Positions 1 to 8,861 of a DNA stretch of 64,000 nucleotides are shown here, piece after piece. The notes below the pieces were generated by a model, which was not told the DNA's origin, did no database searches, and saw only the letters and a list, made by a program, of their open reading frames with translations. The position numbers and the translations under genes are program-made. The stretch comes from Pseudonocardia petroleophila. GTDB lineage: Bacteria; Actinomycetota; Actinomycetes; Mycobacteriales; Pseudonocardiaceae. Numbering within the stretch: the stretch's first letter is position 1; each line of letters starts with the position of its first letter. The DNA is taken from NCBI RefSeq assembly GCF_014235185.1, contig NZ_CP060131.1, positions 1,619,501 through 1,683,500 of the forward strand, given 5' to 3'.

Positions 1-1326
1 GAGCAGCAGGGCTTCGGCTGGAAGCAGGGCTTCAACGACGGCAAGGGCCGCAGCGTCATCACCTCCGGCCTGGAGGTCACCTGGACCTCCGAGCCCACCA
101 AGTGGACGAACAAGTACTTCGAGAACCTGTTCGCCTACGAGTGGGAGCTGGAGAAGAGCCCCGCGGGCGCGTGGCAGTTCCGGCCGAAGGACGGCGCCGG
201 CGCCAACACCATCCCCGACCCGGAGACCGGCGAGCTCAACCGCTACCCGACGATGCTGGTCAGCGACGTCGCCCTGCGCGTGGACCCGATCTACGAGCCC
301 ATCTCGCGGCGGTTCCTGGAGAACCCGGACCAGTTCGCCGACGCGTTCGCCCGCGCCTGGTACAAGCTGACCCACCGCGACATGGGCCCGATCCAGCGCT
401 ACCTCGGCCCGCTCGTGCCGCAGGAGGAGCTGCTCTGGCAGGACCCGATCCCCGCCCGGGGCGACTACACCCTGTCCGACTCCGACGTCGCCACCCTCAA
501 GGCGTCGATCCTGGACTCGGGCCTCACCGTCGCGCAGCTGGTGTCGGCCGCGTGGGCCTCGGCCTCGACGTTCCGGATCAGCGACAAGCGCGGTGGCGCC
601 AACGGCGGCCGCATCCGCCTGCAGCCGCAGGTGGGCTGGGAGGCCAACGACCCCGACGAGCTCGCCCAGGTCATCCGGACCCTGGAGGGCATCCAGTCCT
701 CCTTCGGCAAGGAGGTCTCCTTCGCCGACCTCGTCGTCCTCGGCGGCGTCGCGGCCGTGGAGAAGGCGGCGAAGGACGCCGGCCACGACGTGGCCGTCCC
801 CTTCACCCCGGGCCGGAAGGACGCCACGCAGGAGCAGACCGACGTCGACTCGTTCTCCTACCTGGAGCCGACGTCCGACGGGTTCCGCAACTACCGCGGC
901 AAGGGCCACCGCCTGCCGGCCGAGTACCTGCTCGTCGACCGGGCGAACCTGCTCAGCCTCAGCGCGCCGCAGATGACCGTCCTGGTGGGCGGCCTGCGCG
1001 TGCTGGGCGCGAACACCGGTGGGTCCACCGCGGGCGTCCTGACCGACCGGCCGGGCACCCTGACCAACGACTTCTTTACCAACCTGCTCGACATGGGCAC
1101 GCAGTGGTCGTCGGTCGGCGGTGACGAGGACTCGTTCGAGGGTCGCGACGCCAGTGGCGCCGTGAAGTGGACGGGTACCCGCGCCGACCTGGTCTTCGGC
1201 TCGAACTCCGAGCTGCGGGCCATCGCCGAGGTGTACGCGAGCGACGACGGCGGGGAGAAGTTCGTCCACGACTTCGTCGCGGCGTGGGACAAGGTCATGC
1301 AGCTCGACCGCTACGACCTCTCCTGA
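1..1326 (+). CDS. katG: Catalase-peroxidase KatG, C-terminal part (5' end outside window)
   Basis: Bifunctional haem catalase-peroxidase that removes hydrogen peroxide. Reading frame 1 is open from base 1 to the TGA at 1324-1326, giving about 441 residues of a protein that is usually near 740, so the N-terminal haem-binding half lies upstream. The ITSGLEVTW stretch carries the serine (codon at 64-66) equivalent to Ser315 of M. tuberculosis Kat[16 protein letters not shown] holds the Asp partner of the proximal His and the Arg equivalent to Arg418. The RDMGP and LGPLVP motifs and the C-terminal peroxidase-like domain are intact. Any furA regulator would lie outside the window. A strong hairpin follows the stop. 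The family call is secure. Confidence 0.96.
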   Translation, partial: EQQGFGWKQGFNDGKGRSVITSGLEVTWTSEPTKWTNKYFENLFAYEWELEKSPAGAWQFRPKDGAGANTIPDPETGELNRYPTMLVSDVALRVDPIYEPISRRFLENPDQFADAFARAWYKLTHRDMGPIQRYLGPLVPQEELLWQDPIPARGDYTLSDSDVATLKASILDSGLTVAQLVSAAWASASTFRISDKRGGANGGRIRLQPQVGWEANDPDELAQVIRTLEGIQSSFGKEVSFADLVVLGGVAAVEKAAKDAGHDVAVPFTPGRKDATQEQTDVDSFSYLEPTSDGFRNYRGKGHRLPAEYLLVDRANLLSLSAPQMTVLVGGLRVLGANTGGSTAGVLTDRPGTLTNDFFTNLLDMGTQWSSVGGDEDSFEGRDASGAVKWTGTRADLVFGSNSELRAIAEVYASDDGGEKFVHDFVAAWDKVMQLDRYDLS

Positions 1327-1343
1327 TCGCGCAGGTCTGATCC

Positions 1344-1384
1344 GCCGACAGCCCCGACCGGTTCCGCCGGTCGGGGCTGTCGGC
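1344..1384. terminator. Strong hairpin terminator between convergent katG and ANTAR gene
   Basis: Perfect 18-bp inverted repeat (arms 1344-1361 and 1367-1384) around a TTCCG loop, 18 bases after the katG stop and 18 bases after the stop of the minus-strand ANTAR gene. There is no T-run, as is common for actinobacterial terminators. Its position between convergent genes suggests bidirectional termination. Confidence 0.8.
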
Positions 1385-1402
1385 GTTCCGTTCCCGGCGC
1401 TC

Positions 1403-2158
1403 TCAGCGGGTCCGGGGCGCCGGGCGGGCCGCCGGGAGCCCGGCCGGGTCGAGCTCCCGGTCCACGATCCGGCGCGACACCTCCGCCAGGCGCGTGTTGC
1501 TGCCCCGGGCGTACCCGCGCAGCAGCGTGAAGGCCTCGTCCATCGCCAGCCCCGTGCGCTGGGCGACGACCCCCTTGGCCTGCTCGATGACCACCCGGCT
1601 GTCCAGCGCCGACTGCAGCTGCTCGTTGAGGACCGCGCCGCGCCGGATCGCCCGCTCGGACAGGATCCCGATCGTCGCGACGTCGGCGAGGGCCTGCCCC
1701 AGGACCAGGTCCGGCTCCGGGAGCGGGCCGGGGATCCGGTGGAACAGGGCCAGCACGCCGACGGCCTCCCCGCGCAGGCGCAGCGGGAGCGCGTGCACCG
1801 ACCGGAACGCCCCGGACCGCTCGACGGCCGCGGTGTACGCGGGCCAGACCACCGTCCGGTCGGCCAGGTCGGGGACGCGGACCTGCCGGGCGGAGCGGTA
1901 GCACTCCAGGCACGGTCCCTCGTCGGCCTGCAGGGCCAGCAGCTCCATCGTGGTGGCGTCCTCGCTGGAGGCGGCCACCACGCGCAGCTCGTGGCGCGCG
2001 TCGGCGAGGAGCAGGCCGGCCGCGTCCGCCGCCAGCAGGTCCACGCAGTGGCCCACCAGCCGGCCGAGCAGGTCGACGACGTCGTAGTCGTCGACCAGGC
2101 TGTCGGCCAGCGCGACGAAGGCCCGGCCGACCTGCTCCTCCCGGTCGACCCGGCTCAC
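1403..2158 (-). CDS. GAF-ANTAR domain RNA-binding antiterminator regulator
   Basis: Predicted cytoplasmic sensor and antiterminator of 251 residues. The first ~150 residues form a GAF domain (from VDREEQVGRAF through ADEGPCLECY to GVLALFHRIPG). The last ~70 form an ANTAR domain (ALDSRVVIEQAKGVVAQRTG, then MDEAFTLLRGYARGSN), a three-helix RNA-binding unit that recognises paired hairpins in leader RNAs. The GTG at 2158 is preferred because AGGA sits 7 bases upstream; the frame stays open further upstream, but no better start is visible there. It converges on katG. A minus-strand hairpin at 2268-2292 lies ~110 bases upstream and could be its own target. The signal sensed is unknown. Confidence 0.85.
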   Translation of the reverse strand: MSRVDREEQVGRAFVALADSLVDDYDVVDLLGRLVGHCVDLLAADAAGLLLADARHELRVVAASSEDATTMELLALQADEGPCLECYRSARQVRVPDLADRTVVWPAYTAAVERSGAFRSVHALPLRLRGEAVGVLALFHRIPGPLPEPDLVLGQALADVATIGILSERAIRRGAVLNEQLQSALDSRVVIEQAKGVVAQRTGLAMDEAFTLLRGYARGSNTRLAEVSRRIVDRELDPAGLPAARPAPRTR

Positions 2159-2267
2159 CCGGTGTCCTGCACGTCGCCGGGCCGCGCCCGGGTCCAGCTG
2201 GTCATGCCGTCCGTCCGTCCGTTCGCGCACGGCGCGGAGCCGTGCGGATGGCCGCCGGGGGCTGGGG

Positions 2268-2292
2268 CGGTGGAGATCGTTGCTCTCCACCG
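2268..2292 (-). promoter_or_regulatory. Hairpin upstream of the ANTAR gene
   Basis: Perfect 9-bp inverted repeat (2268-2276 and 2284-2292) with a 7-base loop, about 110 bp upstream of the GAF-ANTAR start and downstream of the LLM gene on the same strand. It could end the ALDH-LLM transcript or act as an ANTAR-target hairpin. The canonical paired hexaloop with A1 and G4 is not clearly present, so the role is uncertain. Confidence 0.45.
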
Positions 2293-2341
2293 TGGCACGG
2301 ATCCGTCGCGGGCGGTAATCGGGGACCGTCGCCGGACCTCC

Positions 2342-3520
2342 TCAGTGACGCAGACCGGCCTGCTTCAGCAGCGGCATGACCTCCTCGCCGAAGTACTTGA
2401 GCTCCTCGTTGTAGTCGATGAGCCCGAAGATCATGCCCTCCATGCCCGCCTCGTTGAGCCGGCCCAGCTCCTCGGTGACCTGCTCCGGGGTGCCGACGAT
2501 CGGGTAGCCGCCCCAGCCGGCGATGAAGCGCTCCTGCATCTCCTTGACGGCGTGGTCGAACGACTGGCTCGCGCCGGACCCGGCGATCTTGATGACGTTG
2601 CCCGCCGCACCCCAGTCGCCCTCGTCGACGACCTGCTGGAACGCGCGCTTCGCCTCCTCCTCGGTGTCACGGCACACCACGAGGCCGTAGGTCATGGCGT
2701 GGATCTCGCGCTGGTACTCCTCGCGCGCCTTCGCCTTGAGCTTGGTCGTGTAGCCCTTGATGTTCTCCAGCGTGTCGAGCGAGGCGAAGTTGAAGTCGAC
2801 GTTGCGCGCGGAGAACTCGATGCCCGACGGCGAGTTGCCCGCGTTGATCAGCGCGGGGCGCGGGCCCTGGTGCGGCTTCGGGTAGGCCTCGAGCAGCTCG
2901 GCGTCGAAGTACTTCGAGTGGATCGCGAACGTGCCCTCCTCGGTCCACAGCTTGTTGACGAAGTCGAGCCACTCCTGGCCGTAGGCGTAGCGCTCGTCGT
3001 GCTCGCGCTGCTCGGAGCCGAACATCTCCATCTCCGGCGGCACCCAGCCCATGACCATGTTCAGCGCGAAGCGCCCCCCGGAGATCCGGTCGACCGTGGT
3101 GGCCTGCTTGGCGGCGACGATCGGGTGCATCGTGGGCAGGTGGCTGGTGGCCGCGACGGCGATCCGCTCGGTGGCCTCGGCGACGCCGGCGGCCCAGGTG
3201 TAGGTCTCGAAGCAGTTGCCGTTGAAGTTCGTCGATCCGCCGAAGCCCTTCCAGCGGGCGACGGGGACGAGCACGTCGAAGCCGAGCCGGTCGGCGCGCT
3301 GCGCGATCTCCTTCGTGTGCTCCCAGGTGATCTCGTAGCTGCTCGGTGCGTGGCTCATGATCAGCCCGTAGGAGCAGTTGCTGCCGAACAGGCCCAGCTT
3401 CATCTTCTGGTCGCCGAACAGCGGGTTGGTCTCGGTGCGGTCGGCCGCGGGCCGCGTCTCCGCGGGCGGGCGGGGGTCGGTGGGGGCGAGGCCGAGGCGC
3501 TCGTTGGCCGTGACGGTCAT
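2342..3520 (-). CDS. LLM-class flavin-dependent monooxygenase
   Basis: Luciferase-like flavin monooxygenase of 392 residues, probably using FMNH2 and O2 on a small organic substrate in the cytoplasm. Family features are the KLGLFGSNCSYG strand near residue 41, VARWKGFGGSTN, the ERIAVAATSHLPTMHP stretch, GGRFALNMVMGW and a C-terminal GTPEQV segment. The ~40-residue N-terminal extension before MKLGLFG is low in complexity. The ATG at 3520 has GAGGAG just upstream. It lies 20 bp after the aldehyde dehydrogenase on the same strand, so the two form an operon. Reduced flavin is probably supplied by the reductase at 8321-8854. It resembles dimethyl-sulfone/RutA-type monooxygenases, but the substrate is unknown. 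Confidence 0.87.
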   Translation of the reverse strand: MTVTANERLGLAPTDPRPPAETRPAADRTETNPLFGDQKMKLGLFGSNCSYGLIMSHAPSSYEITWEHTKEIAQRADRLGFDVLVPVARWKGFGGSTNFNGNCFETYTWAAGVAEATERIAVAATSHLPTMHPIVAAKQATTVDRISGGRFALNMVMGWVPPEMEMFGSEQREHDERYAYGQEWLDFVNKLWTEEGTFAIHSKYFDAELLEAYPKPHQGPRPALINAGNSPSGIEFSARNVDFNFASLDTLENIKGYTTKLKAKAREEYQREIHAMTYGLVVCRDTEEEAKRAFQQVVDEGDWGAAGNVIKIAGSGASQSFDHAVKEMQERFIAGWGGYPIVGTPEQVTEELGRLNEAGMEGMIFGLIDYNEELKYFGEEVMPLLKQAGLRH

Positions 3521-3540
3521 CGTCTTCTCCTCTGGTCGGT

Positions 3541-5025
3541 TCAGCCGAGCTGGAAGGGGTCGCGGGTGCCACCGGTGAGCTCCACGAAGATCGACTTGTT
3601 CTCCGTGTACTCCTGGATCGCGTCCACGCCGTTCTCGCGGCCGATGCCGCTGGCACCGAAGCCGCCGAAGGGCATGTTGGGGGCGATCACGCGGTAGGCG
3701 TTGATCCAGACGGTGCCGGCGCGCAGCTTCGCGGCGACCCGGTGGGCGCGGTGCACGTCCTTCGTCCAGACCGATCCGGCCAGGCCGTAGGGGGTGTCGT
3801 TGGCGAGCTTGAGGGCCTCGGCCTCGTCGGTGAAGGTGTAGGCGGCCAGCACCGGCCCGAACACCTCCTCGCGGACGATGGTGTTTTCCGGGCCGACGCC
3901 GGTGACGACCGTCGGCTTCACGAACAGCCCGCCGCGCTCGGCGTCGGGCTCGCCGCCGCAGGCGAACGTCGCACCCTCGGCCGCGGCGCCCTGCAGGTAG
4001 CCGAGCACCTTGTCGTACTGCGGGCGGTTCGCGACGGGGCCCATCTCGGTCTCGGCCTCGTTGGGGTCGCCGAGCTTGATCGAGTTCGCCCTGGCCACGA
4101 CCTTCTCGATCAGCGCGTCGTGCACGTCGGCGTGCACGATCAGCCGGGAGCCGGCCATGCAGGTCTGCCCGGTCGCGGCGAACACGCCCGCGATCAGCCC
4201 GTTGGCCGCGGCGTCGAGGTCGGCGTCGGGGAACACGATCTGCGGGCTCTTGCCGCCCAGCTCGAGGGTGACCCGGTTGAAGTTGGCCACCGCGGCCTGC
4301 GCGACCTTCGCCCCCGTCGCCGACGACCCGGTGAACGCGATCTTGTCGACGCCCTGGTGGGTCGCCAGCGCCTCGCCGGTGGAGCGGTCCCTCCCGGTGA
4401 CGACGTTGAGCACGCCCGCGGGCAGCCCGGCCGCGTGCAGGATCTCGGCGAACGCGACGGTCGAGGCGGGCGCGTGCTCCGACGGCTTGACGACCATCGT
4501 GCAGCCCGCGGCCAGCGCGGGGGCGAGCTTGAACGTGAGCAGCAGCAGCGGGGAGTTCCACGGGGTGATCGCCCCGACGACCCCGACCGGCTCGCGCGTG
4601 GTGAACCCGAAGTAGTTGGGGTTCACCGGCGGGACGGTGCGGCCCTCGATCTTGTCGGCCAGCCCGGAGAAGTAGTAGTACCAGTTCGGCAGCGCGGTGA
4701 GCTGCCCGATCATCTCGCGGTAGAGCTTGCCCGAGTCGTTGACCTCCAGGCGGGCCAGCCGCTCGGCGTTGGCCGCGATCGCGTCGCCGACCTTCCGGAT
4801 GACCGCGGCGCGCTGGAAGCCCGTCATGGCGCCCCACTCGCCGTCGAACGCGGCGCGGCTCGACGCGACGGCGTCGTCGACGTCCTCCGGCCCGCCGTCG
4901 GCCAGCCGGGCCCACGCCGTGCCGGTGTAGGGGTTCTGGGACTCGAACGTCCGGCCGGACCGTGCGTCGACGGACTTCCCGTGGATGAAGAGCTTGAGCT
5001 CCTCGAGCTGTGCGGGTGGCGTCAT
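3541..5025 (-). CDS. NAD(P)-dependent aldehyde dehydrogenase
   Basis: Oxidises an aldehyde to its carboxylate. At 494 residues it has the usual family length. Visible motifs are TPWNSP (oxyanion Asn), VVKPSEHAP (cofactor), FTGSS, the general base Glu255 in LELGGKSP and the nucleophile Cys289 in GQTCMAG, then EEVFGPV and the C-terminal MPFGGFGASGIGRE. The ATG at 5025 has a purine-rich GAGGGAGAGGG just upstream. It is the first gene of an operon with the LLM monooxygenase, which suggests it oxidises an aldehyde formed by that enzyme or by a partner. Its promoter carries one of the four proposed AraC site pairs. Confidence 0.93.
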   Translation of the reverse strand: MTPPAQLEELKLFIHGKSVDARSGRTFESQNPYTGTAWARLADGGPEDVDDAVASSRAAFDGEWGAMTGFQRAAVIRKVGDAIAANAERLARLEVNDSGKLYREMIGQLTALPNWYYYFSGLADKIEGRTVPPVNPNYFGFTTREPVGVVGAITPWNSPLLLLTFKLAPALAAGCTMVVKPSEHAPASTVAFAEILHAAGLPAGVLNVVTGRDRSTGEALATHQGVDKIAFTGSSATGAKVAQAAVANFNRVTLELGGKSPQIVFPDADLDAAANGLIAGVFAATGQTCMAGSRLIVHADVHDALIEKVVARANSIKLGDPNEAETEMGPVANRPQYDKVLGYLQGAAAEGATFACGGEPDAERGGLFVKPTVVTGVGPENTIVREEVFGPVLAAYTFTDEAEALKLANDTPYGLAGSVWTKDVHRAHRVAAKLRAGTVWINAYRVIAPNMPFGGFGASGIGRENGVDAIQEYTENKSIFVELTGGTRDPFQLG

Positions 5026-5058
5026 CGCCCTCTCCCTCGTCGGGTCTGCGTGACGGCG

Positions 5059-5113
5059 ACGCTAGGGACGTGACCGAGGACACCGATATCCCGCGACGGC
5101 GCGGCTCGATCCG
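5059..5113 (-). promoter_or_regulatory. Promoter of the ALDH-LLM operon with candidate AraC half-sites
   Basis: Minus-strand -10 TAGCGT at 5064-5059 gives a leader of about 27 bases. Upstream on the same strand are GGGATA (5092-5087) and CGGATC (5113-5108), exactly 21 bp apart. They match the CGGATA pairs of the CoA-transferase and ribBA promoters, with two mismatches in total over the 12 bases. The proximal half-site is 23 bp from the -10. Confidence 0.55.
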
Positions 5114-5143
5114 CTGAGCGCAGTCGTGTACCGCGCTCAGCGG
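5111..5143. repeat. Perfect 11-bp inverted repeat in divergent ALDH/araC-type intergenic region
   Basis: Arms CCGCTGAGCGC (5111-5121) and GCGCTCAGCGG (5133-5143) are separated by 11 bp, upstream of the AraC-type gene and of the ALDH promoter. One arm overlaps the distal AraC-like half-site. Dyad symmetry of this size suggests a protein operator; a stem-loop is the alternative. Confidence 0.5.
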
Positions 5144-5211
5144 CTGGTCGAGCGCCGCCGGGGTCCCTACTCTCGGGTGCAGGGACTGACACGAGGAGGT
5201 GTCGAGACGGG

Positions 5212-6210
5212 ATGGAGGCCACACCCGACCTGTCGCGGTTCCCGGTGCTGGGCACGACGAGCCTGGACGAGGCCCGCGACGCCGTCACCCGGGTCTACCT
5301 CGACCACGAGCTGACCGCGCCGAGCGAGACCATGCACATGACGCTCAACGCCGTGTCCGACCGCCACTTCACGCTCGGGTACCTGGCCTACGGGGCGTCG
5401 GCGAAGCTCGTCATGCCCCCGACCGAGGACTGCTACCACGTCAACCTGACGCTGAGCGGCCGCACCGACGCCGACCGCAGCGACGGCGGGCGGGCCACCA
5501 CGCACGCCCGGCGCAGCGGGCTCGTCCTGTCCCCGCACCAGCGCAACACCGTGCGCTGGTCGCCCGACGCGGAGCAGCTGATCCTGAAGATCCCCCGCAC
5601 CGGCCTGGAGGGGCACCTGGGCGACCTGCTGGGCCGCCGCGTGCACGACGTGGTCGACTTCGACTTCGGCCTCGACCTGGGCAGCCCGCAGGGCAGCACG
5701 CTGCTGGCGTCGGTGGAGTTCCTGGCCCGCGAGCTCGACCGGCCGGGCGGGCTGGCCGAGATGCCGCTGGCTCGCGAGCAGCTCGAGGCGTTCGTGATGA
5801 CGCAGCTGCTGCACGCCGGCCGCCACCAGTTCACCGACGACCTGCACGCCCCGGCCGAGCCGCTCCGGCACGGCCGGCTCGCCCCGGTGCTGGAGTACAT
5901 GGAGCAGCACGCCGACGAGCCGCTCACCCCGCAGGAGCTGGCCCGGGTGGGCTGCATGAGCGTGCGGACGCTGCACGCGACGTTCCAGCAGGCGCTGGGC
6001 GAGTCGCCGATGAGCTACCTGCGCCGGATCCGGCTCGACCACGTCCGCACCGAGCTGCAGCGCAGCGACCCGTCGCTGGTCCGCGTCACCGACGTCGCCG
6101 TCCGGTGGGGGTTCCTGCACCAGAGCCGCTTCGCCCAGCAGTACCGCGAACGCTTCGGCGAGCTGCCGCGGGAGACCCTGCGCGGATACTCCCCGGCCGC
6201 CACCGGATAG
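5212..6210 (+). CDS. AraC-family transcriptional activator
   Basis: Regulator of 332 residues with an N-terminal AraC-binding-like domain of the type that recognises cis-acting elements (about 20-190) and a C-terminal double helix-turn-helix (about 225-325: LTPQELARVGCMSVRTLHATFQ, then VTDVAVRWGFLHQSRFAQQYRERFGELP). The ATG at 5212 follows AGGAGG at 5193-5198, a slightly long spacing. It is divergent from the ALDH-LLM operon and reads towards the CoA-transferase, the usual position for a local pathway activator. The last codons of the gene contain the CGGATA pair that precedes the downstream promoter. The effector is unknown, probably the catabolic substrate. Confidence 0.9.
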   Translation: MEATPDLSRFPVLGTTSLDEARDAVTRVYLDHELTAPSETMHMTLNAVSDRHFTLGYLAYGASAKLVMPPTEDCYHVNLTLSGRTDADRSDGGRATTHARRSGLVLSPHQRNTVRWSPDAEQLILKIPRTGLEGHLGDLLGRRVHDVVDFDFGLDLGSPQGSTLLASVEFLARELDRPGGLAEMPLAREQLEAFVMTQLLHAGRHQFTDDLHAPAEPLRHGRLAPVLEYMEQHADEPLTPQELARVGCMSVRTLHATFQQALGESPMSYLRRIRLDHVRTELQRSDPSLVRVTDVAVRWGFLHQSRFAQQYRERFGELPRETLRGYSPAATG

Positions 6211-6236
6211 CGCGGCGCCGCCGCCGTTCCTAGGGT
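6183..6236 (+). promoter_or_regulatory. CoA-transferase promoter with CGGATA direct repeats
   Basis: CGGATAC at 6183 and CGGATAG at 6204 are 21 bp apart, and the -10 TAGGGT lies at 6231-6236, 22 bp after the second half-site. The GTG start follows the -10 by 6 bases, which predicts a leaderless transcript. The half-sites overlap the 3' end of the AraC-type gene. The geometry is identical to that of the ribBA promoter. Confidence 0.6.
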
Positions 6237-6242
6237 CGACCC

Positions 6243-7445
6243 GTGAACCCCGCACTCGACGGCGTCCGCGTACTGGAGCTCGGCACCCTGATCGCCGGGC
6301 CGTTCTGCGGGCGGCTGCTCGCCGACCAGGGCGCCGACGTGATCAAGATCGAGGCCCCCGACCGGCCCGACCCGCTGCGCGACTGGGGCCAGGCCGAGGT
6401 CGACGGCCACCACTTCTTCTGGACCGTGCACGCCCGCAACAAGCGCTGCATCACCCTGGACCTGCGCAGCGAGCGGGGCCGCGAGCTGTTCCTCGACCTC
6501 GTCGGCACCGCGGACGTGGTGCTGGAGAGCTTCCGCCCCGGCACGCTGGAGCGCTGGGGCATCGGCCCGGACGTCCTGTCCGCGCGCAACCCGCGGATCG
6601 TGCTGGCCCGGGTGTCGGGCTACGGGCAGACCGGCCCGCACAGCAGGCGCCCCGGCTACGCGTCGGTCGCGGAGGCGGTCGGCGGCATGCGCCACCTCAA
6701 CGGCTTCCCCGACGAGCCGCCGCCCCGCGCGGCGCTGTCGCTCGGCGACTCCCTCGCCGGCATGTTCGCGGCGCAGGGCGTGCTGACCGCGCTGTTCGCC
6801 CGGGAGCGCGACGGCGGGCCCGGGCAGGTCGTGGACGTCTCGCTGGCCGAGTCCTGCCTGGCGATGCTGGAGTCGACGATCCCGGACTACTCCGCGACCG
6901 GGCACGTCCGCGGCCCGGGCGGCACCCGGCTGGAGGGGCTCGCCCCGTCGAACCTCTACCGCTGCGCCGACGACCGCTGGCTGATCATCGCGGCCAACCA
7001 GGACACCGTCTTCGCCCGGCTGTGCACCGCGATGGAGCAGCCCGAGCTGGCCACCGACCCGCGGTTCGCCACCCACACCGCCCGGGGCCGCAACCAGGAC
7101 GAGATCGACGCGATCGTCGGCGACTGGGCCGCCGGCCACGACGCCGACGCGCTGACCGCGCTGCTGGAGGCGGCCGGGGTCGTCGTCGGCCCGGTCAACA
7201 CGGTCGCCGACGTCGTGCTGGACCCCCAGTTCCTGGCGCGCGACATGCTCGTCCCGCACCACGACGAGGCCATCGGCCGCGACGTGCTGGGGCCCGGTGT
7301 GGTCCCCCGGCTCGACCGCACCCCCGGGTCCGTGCGGTGGGCGGGCCCGCCCCGCCCGGGCACGCACAACACCGAGGTCTACACCGGCCTGCTCGGGCTC
7401 GGCGAGGACGAGCTGAAGCAGCTCGGGGCCGACCGGATCGTCTGA
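6243..7445 (+). CDS. CaiB/BaiF family (family III) CoA-transferase
   Basis: Transfers CoA between carboxylic acids; 400 residues, the usual length for family III. The N-terminal LDGVRVLELGTLIAGPFCGRLLADQGADVIKIE is the family signature. The catalytic aspartate is Asp169 in LSLGDSLAGM, the same number as in formyl-CoA transferase, followed by GQVVDVSLAES. The GTG at 6243 is 6 bases after a TAGGGT -10 and lacks a clear ribosome site, so it is probably translated leaderless. An HMG-CoA-lyase-like gene starts 9 bp downstream, suggesting that the acid is activated here and its CoA ester cleaved next. Substrate unknown. Confidence 0.92.
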   Translation: MNPALDGVRVLELGTLIAGPFCGRLLADQGADVIKIEAPDRPDPLRDWGQAEVDGHHFFWTVHARNKRCITLDLRSERGRELFLDLVGTADVVLESFRPGTLERWGIGPDVLSARNPRIVLARVSGYGQTGPHSRRPGYASVAEAVGGMRHLNGFPDEPPPRAALSLGDSLAGMFAAQGVLTALFARERDGGPGQVVDVSLAESCLAMLESTIPDYSATGHVRGPGGTRLEGLAPSNLYRCADDRWLIIAANQDTVFARLCTAMEQPELATDPRFATHTARGRNQDEIDAIVGDWAAGHDADALTALLEAAGVVVGPVNTVADVVLDPQFLARDMLVPHHDEAIGRDVLGPGVVPRLDRTPGSVRWAGPPRPGTHNTEVYTGLLGLGEDELKQLGADRIV

Positions 7446-7454
7446 AGGAGAGCC

Positions 7455-8366
7455 ATGACCACGCCCGTCGACCTCCGCGAGGTGGGCCTGCGCGACGGCC
7501 TGCAGCTGGAGGCCCCCGTCCCGCTCGCGACGAAGCTGGAGATCCTCGACGCCGTGTCCCGCACCGGGGTGCGCCGCGTCGAGGTCACCTCGTTCGTCTC
7601 CCCCACCGCGGTGCCCGCGCTCGCCGACGCCGAGCAGGTCGTCGCCGAGCTGGGCCGCTGGCCCGAGCTGCGGTTCTCCGCACTGGTCGCGGGCTACGGC
7701 GGGGCCCGGCGCGCCGTCGCCGCCGGGCTGCCGCACCTCGAGTACGTCATCTCCGCCTCCGACGGGCACAGCCTCGCGAACGCCCGCCGCACCTCCGACG
7801 AGGCCGTCGCGGCCACGGCCGACATCGCGCGGCTCGCCCACGACGCGGGCGGGGAGTGCGAGGCGATCATCGCCGTGGCCTGGGACTGCCCGTTCGACGG
7901 CCGCACGCCCGTCGCGCGCACGGTGGAGGTCGCCCGCCGGGCCGTGGAGCTCGGGGCCGACCGGATCTGCCTGGGCGACACCATCGGCACGACGGTGCCC
8001 GGTCGCGTCGTCGAGCTGGTGGAGGCCGTGCGGGCCGCCTGCCCGGGCGTCGAGGTCGGGGTGCACCTGCACGACACGCGCGGCTCCGGGATCGCGTGCG
8101 TGCTGGCCGCGGTGCAGATCGGCGTCACGCAGATCGACGCGGCGGTCGGCGGGCTGGGCGGCTGCCCGTTCGCGCCGGGCGCGAGCGGCAACATCGCCAC
8201 CGAGGAGGTCGTCTACCTGCTCGAGGAGTCGGGGTACAGCACCGGGCTCGACCTCGGCCGGGTCCTGGAGGCCGCCGCGGTGGTGGAGCGGGCCGTCGGC
8301 CACGCCCTGCCCAGCGGTCTCTACCGGGCCGGCGGCCCCTCCCGCCCGGTCCCGCGGCCGGTCTGA
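7455..8366 (+). CDS. Hydroxymethylglutaryl-CoA lyase-like enzyme
   Basis: DRE-TIM metallolyase of 303 residues that probably cleaves a 3-hydroxy-acyl-CoA such as HMG-CoA or a citramalyl-type CoA ester. The N-terminal REVGLRDGLQ holds the catalytic Arg-Asp pair. VEVTSFVSP, LGDTIGT, the metal ligands in VHLHDTRG and the active-site cysteine loop GGLGGCPFAPGASGN are present. AAGGAG precedes the ATG. It is co-transcribed with the CoA-transferase and its 3' end overlaps the convergent flavin reductase by 46 bp. The family is sure; the exact substrate is not. Confidence 0.9.
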   Translation: MTTPVDLREVGLRDGLQLEAPVPLATKLEILDAVSRTGVRRVEVTSFVSPTAVPALADAEQVVAELGRWPELRFSALVAGYGGARRAVAAGLPHLEYVISASDGHSLANARRTSDEAVAATADIARLAHDAGGECEAIIAVAWDCPFDGRTPVARTVEVARRAVELGADRICLGDTIGTTVPGRVVELVEAVRAACPGVEVGVHLHDTRGSGIACVLAAVQIGVTQIDAAVGGLGGCPFAPGASGNIATEEVVYLLEESGYSTGLDLGRVLEAAAVVERAVGHALPSGLYRAGGPSRPVPRPV

Positions 8367-8854
8367 CCGATCCCGTACGCCCCGCGGTGGAACAGCAGCG
8401 GGAGCCGGCTGCCGTCGGCGCCGAGGTGGTGCACCCGCCCGACGACGATCGTGTGGTCGCCGCCGTCGTGCTCGTCGGACAGGGAGCAGTCGATCCAGGC
8501 GCACGCGCCGTCGAGGACGGGTGACCCGGACGGCCCCGCGGCCCAGGCGACCCCGGCGAACTTGTCGGTGCCGGAGCGGGCGAACGCGTTCGACAGGTCC
8601 TCGTGGTGGTCGGCGAGCACGTTCACGCAGAACCGGCCGACCTCGCGGATCCGCGGCCACGTCGACGACGTCCGCGCGGGCGCGAAGCTGACCAGCGGCG
8701 GGTCCAGCGACAGCGACGAGAACGACTGGCAGGTGAACCCGACCGGCCCGTCGGGCCCGGCCGCCGTCACCACCACGACGCCGCTCGCGAAGTGCCCCAG
8801 CACGTCCCGCATCCGGGCCGGCCCGACGACCTGCTCCTGCACCACCTCGTCCAT
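8321..8854 (-). CDS. Flavin reductase (NADH:FMN oxidoreductase) of a two-component monooxygenase
   Basis: Flavin-reductase-like domain protein of 177 residues (MRDVLGHFASGVVVVTA, GFTCQSFSSLSLDPPLVSF, GRFCVNVLA, DKFAGVAW, GDHTIVVGRVHHLG). It would use NAD(P)H to make free reduced FMN or FAD for a partner oxygenase, here most likely the LLM enzyme at 2342-3520. The ATG at 8854 is 7 bases after the -10 TAGCGT (8867-8862), with no separate leader, so translation is probably leaderless. It is divergent from ribBA with shared regulatory sequence. A paralogue lies at 59399-59905, again next to a RibB-type gene. Confidence 0.9.
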   Translation of the reverse strand: MDEVVQEQVVGPARMRDVLGHFASGVVVVTAAGPDGPVGFTCQSFSSLSLDPPLVSFAPARTSSTWPRIREVGRFCVNVLADHHEDLSNAFARSGTDKFAGVAWAAGPSGSPVLDGACAWIDCSLSDEHDGGDHTIVVGRVHHLGADGSRLPLLFHRGAYGIGQTGRGTGREGPPAR

Positions 8855-8861
8855 GCCCCCG

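Noticed and set aside
2342..5224. A 960-codon minus-strand frame spanning the LLM and ALDH genes
   Set aside because: Its N-terminal 560 residues are an Arg/Gly-rich shadow of the ALDH gene; the real LLM gene starts at 3520 with its own ribosome site.
6015..8660. An 881-codon minus-strand frame opposite the CoA-transferase and lyase genes
   Set aside because: Its composition is typical of antisense GC-rich shadow frames, and both genes on the plus strand have clear family motifs.
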